Origin: Aegilops tauschii subsp. strangulata
Taxonomy: Eukaryota; Streptophyta; Magnoliopsida; Poales; Poaceae
Assembly: GCF_002575655.3 (NCBI RefSeq)
Contig: NC_053037.3
Coordinates: forward strand, 147,571,207-147,635,206
Reading direction: 5' to 3'
Length of the DNA stretch: 64,000 bases
Positions 23,060 through 33,800 of this stretch are shown here, one piece after another. Below the pieces are notes generated by a model. That model was not told the DNA's origin. It worked only from the letters and a program-made list of their open reading frames with translations, and did no database searches. Position 1 is the stretch's first letter. Each line of letters opens with the position of its first letter. The position numbers and the translations under genes are program-made.

Positions 23060-24720
23060 AAACGGACCAAGCTAGAATAATCCACCTTGGTCGTACAACC
23101 TCTCTCTTGTTGTTGGTCAAAGTGATGGCCGTCCATGCGACCTCGGAGATGGGCTAGCTCGCCAATAATCACGCAAGTAGCTAGTCCCCGAAGATAACCA
23201 CTGCATGTGTGTGGCCCAAACATATGTATGGAGAGGTGTGTTTTTGAGTAACAATGGAACAACTTTGATGTGGCACCGTGATTTCGAACTAGAAATCCCA
23301 ACACTGAGTGAGGGTTAGGTTGACGATTCATATGCATGTTACACCACACTTCAAGCCAACGACGGGGATTCATGCATGCATGCGTGCATAGTATATGCGC
23401 TCAAACTTAATTAGGTCTGAATCTCACCATGACCTATACTACGATAACACAAACCAAATGAAGAATCCGCCATGGTAACCTATCTTGTTGTTGGTCAAGG
23501 TGATCATGGATGTCCACGCGGGCCCACGAATATATAGGCTTGTCGCCGATAACCACGCGAGGGAGTGTATCGTTCGAAGGCAACCACTACATGCATATGT
23601 ATTGAGGTGATGCGTGCATGCATGCTTGAATACACAACATTGATGTGGCACGTGTGCCAAAAATCGTACACTAGCTCCCCACACAGAGCGAGATCGGTTC
23701 ATGATGTGTTGTTGTACTAGCCACTTCGACTCGATGGGAGGGATTTATGCGTACACATGCATGTGTGTGTGCTCAAACTGTGTCATGCATGTCATCCCAG
23801 AGCAAAAATAATAATCCCCTCCTAAGTCAAATTAACCTGTCTTGTTGTCAGGCAAAAAGTAGTGATGGACCAAGCGGGCCCACAGATGGAAAGCATCGAT
23901 ATCGCTGATAACCGCTTACGTGGGTGGGAGAGGACAACCACCACCGCTTTGCATGTGGGCCAAACATATATATGTTGAATACCCAAAATACACAACTTTG
24001 ATGTGCCACATGCCTCAAAAACCGTAAACCATGCACCCACTCAGAGTGAGGTTCATATCAAGCATACTACATATAATGGTCCCCTTCCCCCCTCTTCACC
24101 GCATACTATATGCTCCTGCCGTAATATATGTACAACCCAAAAGAATCCTCATCGATGGTGAAATTAATTAACCTCTCCCGATGTAGGTCAAAGTGATGCA
24201 TGCATGCATCGACGATGGCCTCGTGCGCCCACAGATGGAAGCGTCACACGTGAGTGTCCTAGCTAGGATATGCATGTGGCCCAAAAAGGTGTTGTGTGAT
24301 GTTTGAATAACCACTTTCAAAATTTTGATGTGGCACGTGGCTCGGTAACCAAAAAGTCTCGACATTGAGTGAGGTGTACTTGTTCACGGACGCGGACGTA
24401 TAGTATATATGCTAGTCCCCTCCCTCCTTTTCGACGCGTACTATATAGCACCATAACACAAACAAAAAAGATTCTACCTTGCTGGTCAAATTAACCTCAC
24501 TGCCCGCTATTCGTCAAAGTGATGGACGAGGACCTCGCGGGCCCACAGAAAGCGTCACACGCGAGTATCGAGTGTCATGTAGGACAACCATCGACTGCAT
24601 GTGGCCAAAACATTTATGTATGAAATGGTTGTGTAATGTTTTAAATAACGATTTCAGGACTCTGATGTGGCACCGGCCTGCCTAACAAAACGGCCAACCC
24701 ACACGGTGGCTCACAATTCG
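23060..24720. repeat. Five diverged tandem copies of a ~350-bp unit
   Basis: Each copy has, in order, TTGTTGGTCAA-like sequence, GTGATGGACGTCC..GCGGGCCCACAG, CGATAACCACG, GCATGTGGCCCAAACAT, a TTTGATGTGGCAC box and CACTCAGAGTGAG. Copies begin near 23085, 23470, 23830, 24150 and 24470. No open frame is conserved between copies, so this looks like satellite-like amplification rather than a gene family. Confidence 0.7.
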
Positions 24721-25359
24721 TAGTGTACTGCGAGCCACCCGCCACCCCCAGACGCACACACCCACACACATACACCGCGAATCCACCGCAACTACGATGC
24801 ATGCTAAATTAATTATCCCGCGGTGAACATACATGTTACCAAAGGAGGGACGTTTTAATTTCAAAAAATCACAGAGATCATTAAGACATTTTAGTATGCA
24901 TTGATTGATTGATTTTCTACGGGTATAATGTGCAAAAATCAAATTTGAGCTACATGCACACGTGACAGTGCACCTAAATGGATTGCAAAAACACATGTGT
25001 CTCACTGGGTGCATGTTTACTCCCCGTGCAACAAATTTCAAACATTGAGAATCTTGATTTTTAAATTCTAGTACATCCAAAACTTATTTGAAGTTCATGA
25101 AACTTATCGTGTTGTCATATGGACACCAATACAAAGTGGCATTGTACTTTTTTTGTCAAATTTGAGACCAATTTTGATGTAATCTTTATCTAATTACAGA
25201 CGGGAGATTATTAATAATTGGGAACCAATATCCCAAACGGATTATTTATTTGAACCGTGAGCGTTAGACCAACAATGGATACGTGCCATGCTTCGGTTAA
25301 GCAATAAAGCGGCAGCATTAATCATCCAAATAGAAAAACAATATACGTGCCGCCGCACG

Positions 25360-25570
25360 ACTCATGTGGCGTGCGAGCAGGCGTGAGTTGACGGGACGCA
25401 TGTGAGCAGTCCACCGCGCAGGCAGACGGGGAGGCGTGCGTGCAGGTGTGTGAATTGATGGAGGCGTGCTCGCTGCGCAGTGTCATTGGGAGGCGTGCGA
25501 GTAGCTGTGTGAAACATTGGTAGGCATGCCAGCAGTCCGGTGCGCAGGCTCACCGGGAGGCGAGCCATCG
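25360..25570. repeat. Short GC-rich repeats upstream of the zinc-finger gene
   Basis: GGAGGCGTGCG and GTGTGTGAA units recur four times in 200 bases. The position, 160-360 bases before the ATG at 25726, makes this part of the promoter or 5' leader. Confidence 0.55.
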
Positions 25571-25725
25571 GTTTGACCGTGGCGCGCCTCTCTCCCACAA
25601 CTCCCACTACTCCATATTAATGGTGCGCCCGAGCGGTCGCACCCCCCATCCTCGCTACGCACACACAATCCTCTCTCCGCGCTTGCATCCTCGACGCCGC
25701 TCTCAGTCCTCAAAGTCGTCAGTGT

Positions 25726-26713
25726 ATGAGGATGTCGCCGAAGCGCCCCATCGGAGGGAGTGGCGACGCCGGGGCTGCTAAAGCACCGGAGCACGGCGTG
25801 GAGATGGAGATAGAGGTTGTCGTCACCACCGGCGAGTTATCGCTGCACCTTGACATCGTCGATGGCGTCGAGCTTCCACAGCCGGAGGCGGAGTTCCACA
25901 CTGACTCCGACGACCACTCCGGTGATGACTCCGACGACCACTCCGGCGACGACAGACAACTGGTTAGTCAACTATACCTATTTATGTGTCAAATAGATCA
26001 TAGGGTTTCTCTAGTTACTCCTGCCTCCCCCTTTTTGGAATAGAAAATTCTATGGTTATGTTCTCCCAATCCATGAAATCTGAGTAAGTTTCATTAGATC
26101 CGTGTAGTGTATTGATTGTTTGAATGGTACAGGTGATAAGTGATTAGTTGTTTCATCTGTGCAAATGATTTCTGCTACTAATCCGACAAGGGTTAGTGTT
26201 CGTGCTAATAATTCCTAGGCAGGACTTGACAATTGATTTTGAATGACCTACATATGTTTGTGCAATTATTTTCTTCAAGATTGGTCTGTACATAGACGAC
26301 TATGCTTAAAAATCGAACCATAATCTCTGGATATGTATAAATAAATAGCCATAAATTTCTAATCCTACTTCACGGCATGTAATCAGTGATTTGATGACAA
26401 ATTTGTTTTACTATTTGTATAGGTGTTGTCTGACAATGTGGACGGCGAGGATGAAGATGCCCGGAGGAGTTACAAGAGGCGAATCCCGAGGGAGCTTTAT
26501 GCGGGAATGCATAACAGGCGTATTAGGACCCAGAACGGCGGCTATGGATGCCCATTTTGCAACCACAAGATTCATGACGCGTATCTAAGTGTTCTGGCGC
26601 ATGCAAGAGGACGGGCCGTTGGCTCCTTCAAGCAGAAGTATTCTCGCAGGGTGGCGCACGGCGTGTACGCCGAGTACCTGGAGAAGCTTCAGGATCGTGC
26701 TGGCCGCATGTGA
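25726..26713 (+). CDS. XS-type zinc-finger protein (SGS3-like zinc finger), two exons
   Basis: Exons 25726-25962 and 26423-26713 join in phase 0 (donor CTG|GTTAGT, acceptor TTGTATAG|GTG), giving 175 residues. The N-terminal half is acidic and has a duplicated DSDDHSGDD block (about residues 62-78). Exon 2 begins acidic, then basic (SYKRRIPRELYAGMHNRR), followed by CPFC (C122, C125), then H139 in LAHARGRA. The spacing and sequence match the zf-XS finger found with XS proteins such as SGS3, which bind double-stranded RNA in silencing. No XS domain follows, so only the finger part is present. The frame is intact and both splice sites are canonical. A second in-frame ATG sits at 25732. It stands alone between repeat arrays, so it could be transposon cargo. 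Confidence 0.65.
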
Positions 26714-27358
26714 GATGAGATGTGGGATGGATCGAACTATGTACGCTTGAGTATGCTTAATGACGGTTGAACTATGTACTTATGGTTGAACTATGCTTAT
26801 GTACGTGTACGCTTATTATCTATGTCTGAGTATGTTAAATATTTCGCCAAATTTTGGTACAAATTACAACGGGGGACCAAGAAACCAGGACGGAGGTAGT
26901 ACGTCAATCACACACGGTTCCCAAAATTGGAACCGTATGCAATGACTTTCATTTTGCCCGCTGCGTCAATCACACATGGTTCGCTCTAGCAAACCGTCGC
27001 CCCCAAAATTCTTTGTGGGACAGAAAACCCTCATCACCCAATTCAAAAAAGAAAAAAGAAAACCCTCACCATCCCCACGTCACAAAACCCTCACCCCGCC
27101 TGCCACCCCCTCGGCCCCTCCGGTATGTTCCCCATTCACACCTGCACAAGCTCCTCCACGTCTATGCCATGGCACCGCCTATCGTGGTGGTAAACACTTA
27201 GCTCGACGCCTGCCGCAGCCGCCAGGCTGCCGGCAAAGCCCACCGCATTTCGCCACTTCCGCTTGCCGCCGCCTATCGCCATCGACTTTCTCGACGCTGC
27301 TCGCGGTCGACCCAGCTCCGGTCGGTTGGGGAATCTGCCGTACTGAGGGTTCTTTCTC
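26714..27358. other. Spacer with MITE end and ACACGGTT hairpins
   Basis: ACCAAGAAACCAGGACGGAG (26877-26896) is a Stowaway-type right end. ACACACGGTTCCCAAAATTGGAACCGT (26908-26934) contains an inverted repeat and belongs to the motif family at 22040. A pyrimidine-rich leader-like tract (27040-27180) precedes the next gene. Confidence 0.45.
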
Positions 27359-28997
27359 ATGGATGACAAGGTAACTAATTTAACGAGATATTATCTCATC
27401 TCTTGTCCCAGTTCATCTGCCTCCTTTAATCACCCGACGGAAATCGCCGTGAATTCATTTTTATTCGAGCTGATTTGAGGGTTTTCCTTCATTCATAGAA
27501 TGTACAGTGTGCCGACACTTCAGGACTTTGCGACCGCCGCCAGAGATTCCATCTCTCCGTACCAGATAACTTGAGGACGCGCGCGATATGTTCAGTCTCA
27601 CCCTAAATCGGTTGGCATGGCCTACTTTCTTGAACATATTCTAAATATTGCTACATTTGGATAAAAGGTGCCACATGCACCATATAAGTCAAAAGGGATT
27701 TCCCCCCTCTTCTTTCTATATTAGGCAAATTAATGATGTATTGTTCTTTTGATTACTCTCATTTTTCCATGACATCATGTTTACCCTATCTGTTTAATTA
27801 TAGATTTTTGTCCTTTGATTTCAACTGATGTACGGTTCTTTCAATTTGGGCCCATATTTGCATGTTACCATATTTTCTTTAGCAATCCTACCATTTTCTG
27901 CAGGACATCCCTTGCTATGCAACAAATTATGTAGTGCACAATTTTTCCCTTTACATAGATCAAGGCTCCATAGATGTCATACTGCACATAAACCATGGAT
28001 TTACAATCGTTGCTACTGTAAGACTTGATGAACATGGTGACTCCAATTTTGGCACTGGCTTTTGGAATGAAATTGCAAAGTTTTATGTACTGAAAGCTGG
28101 CACTAAAATTGCATTGCCCATAAAAGGGCCTGGTCATGAGATATACGCTAACTTCCCCGACAAAATCATCCGTCTATACTTTGTTCGAAGTAAGTTTTCC
28201 TTTCAACTATTTGCATATGATGACTTACCCAACAATGTCAAATGAATTGTGTAGTATTTAAGCAACCCATTGTTATTCCCTTTTCTTACTATATTCCTAC
28301 CTAATAACTTCTAGTTACAAATACACTTTTCTATTGCCCTGTTTTAACTAAATATTCCCTTTACTCCCATTTCTATCAGAAAGCGCCGCTGACAAGGAGA
28401 CTCCAGAGGTGGAGAACGGGGTTGCCAACAAGCGGAGGCGGGGCGAGCTAGAACAGCAAGTGACTCTAGTAGGCCTAGACTTAATCAGCAGCCTCCCCGA
28501 TGATATGTTGAGATTCATCATCTCCATCGTCCCAATCAAATATGGGGCACGCACAACCCTCCTTTCCCGGTGGTGGCGCCCCCTATGGAACTCCAACCCT
28601 CTCGACCTCATCGACACCGACGAGCTCTGCCATGGCTATCGCAAAAGCTTGGATGCGTTCTCCAAGATCCTCGGCAGTCACCTTGGCCCAACCAAAGGCC
28701 TTAGAATGGGCAAGTTCTGTTCCAACGGCAAGGACCGAGCCAAGCTTGACGAATGGTTCTGACCCCCCGCCCTAGATCAGCTCGAGGAGCTCACTTTTGA
28801 TGATGGGCATATGCGGTCGCTGCCAACGTCGGCACTCCGCCTCGCGCCGATGCTGCGCGTCGCCAAGTTCAGGAACTGCCATTTCCCACCCCTTAATAAT
28901 GCGCCCGCTCTTATTCTACCACGACTGAAGCACCTCGAGCTCGTCGACGTCTGCCTCTCAAAGGGTGACATGGAGCGCCTGCTCCGTGGCTGTACTG
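27359..28997 (+). pseudogene. Chimeric B3 / F-box-LRR gene, truncated by a retrotransposon
   Basis: The clearest exons are 27904-28189 and 28380-28997, joined in phase 1 (TTTTCTGCAG|GAC, CGAA|GTAAGT, TCTATCAG|AAAGC). The first holds a B3/REM-like domain (SNFGTGFWNEIAKFYVLKAG, 15 residues from its end IIRLYFV). The second starts with a charged linker (ETPEVENGVANKRRRGE), then an F-box (DLISSLPDDMLRFIISIVP) and LRR/FBD-type leucine-rich sequence (LPRLKHLELVDVCL). Possible small exons lie upstream (ATG at 27359; 27499-27590, RFHLSVPDNL). A TGA at 28760-28762 breaks the F-box/LRR frame, which continues beyond it until the Athila LTR begins at 28998. A B3-F-box fusion is not a standard plant architecture known to me; chance juxtaposition after a gene-copy insertion is possible. 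Confidence 0.6.
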
Positions 28998-29573
28998 TGA
29001 TACGTCTCCGACGTATCTATAATTTTTGATTGTTCCATGCTATTATATTATCCATCTTGGATGTTTTATATGCATTTATGCTGTTTTATATGATTTTTGG
29101 GACTAACCTATTAACCTAGAGCCCAGTGTTGGTTTCTGTTTTTTCCTTGTTTTTGAGTTTTACAGAAAAGGAATACCAAACGGAGTCCAATTGACGTGCC
29201 AATTTTTGATGATTTTTTATGGACCAAAAGAAGCCTCCAGAGAAAAAGAGTTGGGCCAGAAGAGTCCCAACCATCCACGAGGGTGGAGGGCGCGCCCCCT
29301 ATCTCGTGGATGACTCGGAGACCCCCCCCCTGACGTGAGACCGACGCCAAAGATTCCTATAAATACAGAAACCCCCAGAAAGAAACCTAGATCGGGAGTT
29401 CCACCACCGCAAGCCTCTGTAGCCACCAAAAACCAATCGGGACCCTGTTCCGGCACCCTGCTAGAGGGGGGATCCATCACCGGTGGCCATCTTCATCATC
29501 CCGGCGCTATCCATGACAAGGAGGGAGTAGTTCACCCTCGGGGCTGAGGGTATGTACTAGTAGCTATGTGTTT

Positions 29574-29610
<37 letters not shown>

Positions 29611-30667
29611 TTCTTGATTCGGCATGATCCTAATGTATCGCGAGCTTTGCTATTATAGTTGGATCTTATGATGTTTCTCCCCCTCTACTCTCTTGTAATG
29701 GATTGAGTTTTCCCTTTGAAGTTATCTTATCGGATTGAGTCTTTAAGGATTTGAGAACACTTGATGTATGTCTTGCATGTGCTTATCTGTGGTGACAATG
29801 GGATATTCACGTGATCTACTTGATGTATGTTTTGGTGATCAACTTGTGGGTTCAGTGACCTTGTGAACTTATGCATAGGGGTTGGCACAAGTTTTCGTCT
29901 TGACTCTCCGATAGAAACTTTGGGGCACTCTTTGAAGTTCTTTGTGTTGGTTGAATAGATGAATCTGAGATTGTGTGATGCATATCGTATAATCATACCC
30001 ACGGATACTTGAGGTGACATTAGGGTTTTGGTTGATTTGTGTCTTAAGGTGTTATTTTAGTACGAACTCTAGGATAGATCGAACGTAAAGAATAGCTTCG
30101 TGTTGTTTTACTACGGACTCTTGAATAGATCGATCAGAAAGGATAACTTTCAGGTGGTTTCGTACCCTACAATAATCTCTTCGTTTGTTCTCCTCTATTA
30201 GTGACTTTGGAGTGACTCTTTGTTGCATGTTGAGGGATAGTTATATGATCCAGTTATGTTATTATTGTTGAGAGAACTTGCACTAGTGAAAGTATGAACC
30301 CTAGGCCTTGGTTCGAAGCATTGCAATACCGTTTGTGCTTACTTTTATCATTAGTTACCTTGCTGTTTTTATATTTTCAGATTACAAAAATGTATATCTA
30401 CCATCCATATTGCACTTGTATCACCATCTCTTCGCCAAACTAGTGCACCTATACAATTTACCATTGTATTGGGTATGTTGGGGACACAAGAGACTCTTTG
30501 TTATTTGGTTGCAGGGTTGCTTGAGAGAGACCATCTTCATCCTACACCTCCCACGGATTGATAAACCTTAGGTCATACACTTGAGGGAAATTTGCTACTG
30601 TCCTACAAACCTCTACACTTGGAGGCCCAACAGCGTCTACAAGAAGAAGGTTGTGTAGTAGACATCA
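28998..30667 (+). repeat. 5' LTR of the Athila-like element
   Basis: 1670 bp, TG...CA. It includes a (TC)16 microsatellite at 29576-29607. TATAAATACAGA at 29358-29369 is a plausible TATA region. It inserted into the LRR part of the F-box exon; the expected left target duplication would be TACTG (28993-28997). Confidence 0.7.
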
Positions 30668-30677
30668 AGCTGTTTTC

Positions 30678-30757
30678 AGGCGGCGTTACTGGGGAGGCTA
30701 GGTAAGCGGCACTAACACCCCATCAACTAAACTCTTTTCTGGCGTTGTTGCCGGGGA
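30678..30757 (+). promoter_or_regulatory. Duplicated primer-binding-site region
   Basis: AGGCGGCGTTACTGGGGA (30678-30695) and TGGCGTTGTTGCCGGGGA (30740-30757) both resemble the Athila-type tRNA-Asp site TGGCGCCGTTGCCGGGGA. Both are preceded by TTTTC. They lie 62 bases apart. Confidence 0.6.
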
Positions 30758-30853
30758 GGTCTGTGCTTGAAGGTATATCTTTAGATCTTGCAATCGAATC
30801 TTTTAGTTTATTGTTTTATCACTAGTTTAGTTTATAAAAGAAAACTACAAAAA

Positions 30854-33800
30854 ATGGAACTGAGGGTGCCTCATATGCTTCATCGTTTTAGTGTCTTTCC
30901 AGAGAATAAGGATTCTGATAATTGTGCTCAAGTGCTAGAAGAAGAAGTCTATAGAATGTTTGGCACTAAATATTTGGATGATGTAACACCCCGAGGATCA
31001 TGCTACAGTAACTCTCTGTGATTAAGCTAATCATGTTGCTAAACAGGGCTTGATCACATTGGAATCACATTTCTTTTCAAACTCCTAATTCAAACTTCAA
31101 TTAAATTTAAAGTGGAAAATAAAAGTTTTCAAAATTTTAAACAAAAATGTTCGGAGGGTGCCAAATAATACATTGGTAATTATTGTGGAGGAAACTCCTT
31201 TTTAGATAATGCCTAAGTATTTTAAAATGGATTAAAAGGTGAAAGAAAATAAATAAATAAAAAGAAAACAGAACAAAAGAAAAAAAACAAAAAAACAAAA
31301 GCCCCCCCCACTGGACCTGGCCCAACTGGGCCAACCTCCAGCCGCCCGAATGGGCCGGCCCACCCCTCTCCCCTTATCTGCCCCCCACCCCCACCGACAC
31401 CCCCCACCCCCGAAATATCCCCCCCTCTGCCTCCCCGATCTGGATCGAGGAGGCGCTCGACCCCGCCGCCACTGGAGGCCACCGCCGCCGACCGCCCCCG
31501 CCGGCCTCGCCCTCGCCTCGCCGGAGCTTCCCCACCGGCCTGCTCCCCAACGCCGCCGTCCCCGCCATCCCCCTCGACCCCCACTGCCCCGTTCCCTACG
31601 AATCGCGGTGAGGACCGCGACCGCCCCTCTCCCTCACCCCGCGGTCACCGCGCTCCGCCGCGCGCGCCCGCACTTGGCCGCGGCCACTGCCCCTTTTGCC
31701 GTCCCTGTCCCCGCTTCGCCGTGACGCGTGCCGAGCGCCGTCACCGCGCCCGCCGTCCACCCCGCACGCGCTCGCCCCGCTGCTCGCCTGCCACTGCCGC
31801 GGCCACACCGCGCCATCCGCGCCCCTGCTCCTGGCCGCGCGCACCTCGCGTCGAGGCAACGCCTCACCGGCGGCCTTGCCATCGATCGCCCGCGCCTCCC
31901 TCGCTGGCCGCCGCTCGGGTCCGTCCCGCCGGGCCACCGCGCCCCCCCTGCCTCACCCTACCTCGGCCCGGCCTCGCCCTACCCCGGCCGGCGCCCTGCC
32001 CGCCCGCGCCCCTCTGGGTGCCGTGGCGCACACTAACGGGCGCCCGCGCCCGCGCCCATAGCCGCACCCGTAATAAAAATAATAAATTAATTAATAAAAA
32101 TTAATAAATAAATACATAAAAATAATAATAATAAATTAATTAATAAAAATTAATAAATAAATAAATAAAGAAAATAAAAGTAATTTTAATTAATTAATTA
32201 ATTAATTAAGTTAATTAATCCTGTTTAAATTAAATAAACAGTAATTATTTAGCTAAACACTGATTAACCTAAACAGAGAATGACAGGTGGGTCCCACTGG
32301 ACCCACCTGTCAGTTTGACTTAGTCAACCCCTGTTGACTGCTGATGTCAGCATGACATCATGCTGATGTCATAAATCCAAATTTTGAATTAAATTAAATA
32401 ATTAATTAAATTCCACAAATTAATAAAATCTTTAGAAAATCATATCTTTTAATCCGTAACTCGGATTAAAATATTTTCAACATGAAAGTTGCTCAGAACG
32501 ACGAGACGAATCCGAATACGCAGTCCGTTCGTCCACCACACCTCCCTAACCTATTGAACTCGCAACTTTCCCCCTCCGGTCCATCTGTCCGAAAACGCGA
32601 AACATCGGGAACACTTTCCCGGATGTTCCCCCCCTTCGCCGGTACCATCTACTGTCGCGTTAGGACACACCTCGCACTGTTCATTGTCATGTCACGCATC
32701 GTCATGCTTATGTTTGCATTGTATTTACTGTTTCTTCCCCCCTCTTCTCTCCGGTAGACTACGAGACCGACACTGCTGCTGCCCAGTTCGACTACGGAGT
32801 TGACGACCCCTCCTACTTGCCAGAGCAACCAGGCAAGCCCCCCCCCTTGATCACCAGATATCGCCTATTCTTCTCTATACTTCTTGCATTAGAGTAGTGT
32901 AGCATGTTACTGCTTTTCGATATCCTATCCTGATGCATAGCCTATCCTTGCTACTACTGTTGATACCTTTACCTGCAATCCTACATGCTTAGTATAGGAT
33001 GCTAGATTTCCATCAGTGGCCCTACATTCTTGTCCGTCTGCTGTGCTATACTATCGGGTCGTGATCACCTGGGCGGTGATCATGGGTATATACTTATATA
33101 CTATATACATGACACATGTGATGACTAAAGTCGGGTCGGCTCGTAGGAGTACCCGCAAGTGGATCTTTGTGGCGGAGCGACAGGGCAGGTTGAGACCGCC
33201 TAGGTGAGAGGTGGGCCTGGCCCTGGTCGGCGTTCGCGGATACTTAACACGCTTAACGAGATCTTGGTATTTGATCTGAGTCTGGCCATTTGGTCTATAC
33301 GCACTAACCATCTACATGGGAGTAGTTATGGGTATCCCGGCGTCGTGGTATCAGCCGAAGCCTTCTTGACGTCAGCGACTGAGTGGCGCGCGCCGGATTG
33401 GACTGGAACGCCACTAGGCTAGGTCTGCTTCCGGCCGCATACGCAACGTGCAGGTGTGCATAGGGCGATGGGCCCAGACCCCTGCGCGCATAGGATTAGA
33501 CCGGCGTGCTGACCTCTCTGTTGTGCTTAGGTGGGGCTGCGACGCGTTGATCTTACGAGGCCGGGCATGACCCAGAAAAGTGTGTCCGGCCAAATGGGAT
33601 CGAGCGTGTTGGGTTATGTGGTGCACCCCTGCAGGGAAGTTTATCTATTCGAATAGCCGTGTCCCTCGGTAAAAGGACGACCCGGAGTTGTACCTTGACC
33701 TTATGACAACTAGAACTGGATACTGAATAAAATACACCCTTCCAAGTGCCAAATACAACCCGGTGATCGCTCTCTAACAGGGCGACGAGGAGGGGATCGC

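Noticed and set aside
22609..24720. CRISPR-like array
   Set aside because: Units are 100 and 350 bp without constant short repeats and unique spacers, in a plant genome with no cas genes.
31350..32061. Several long proline/arginine-rich frames in the LTR CpG block (also 40688-41515)
   Set aside because: High GC removes stops in all frames; the two LTR copies do not keep one frame preferentially.
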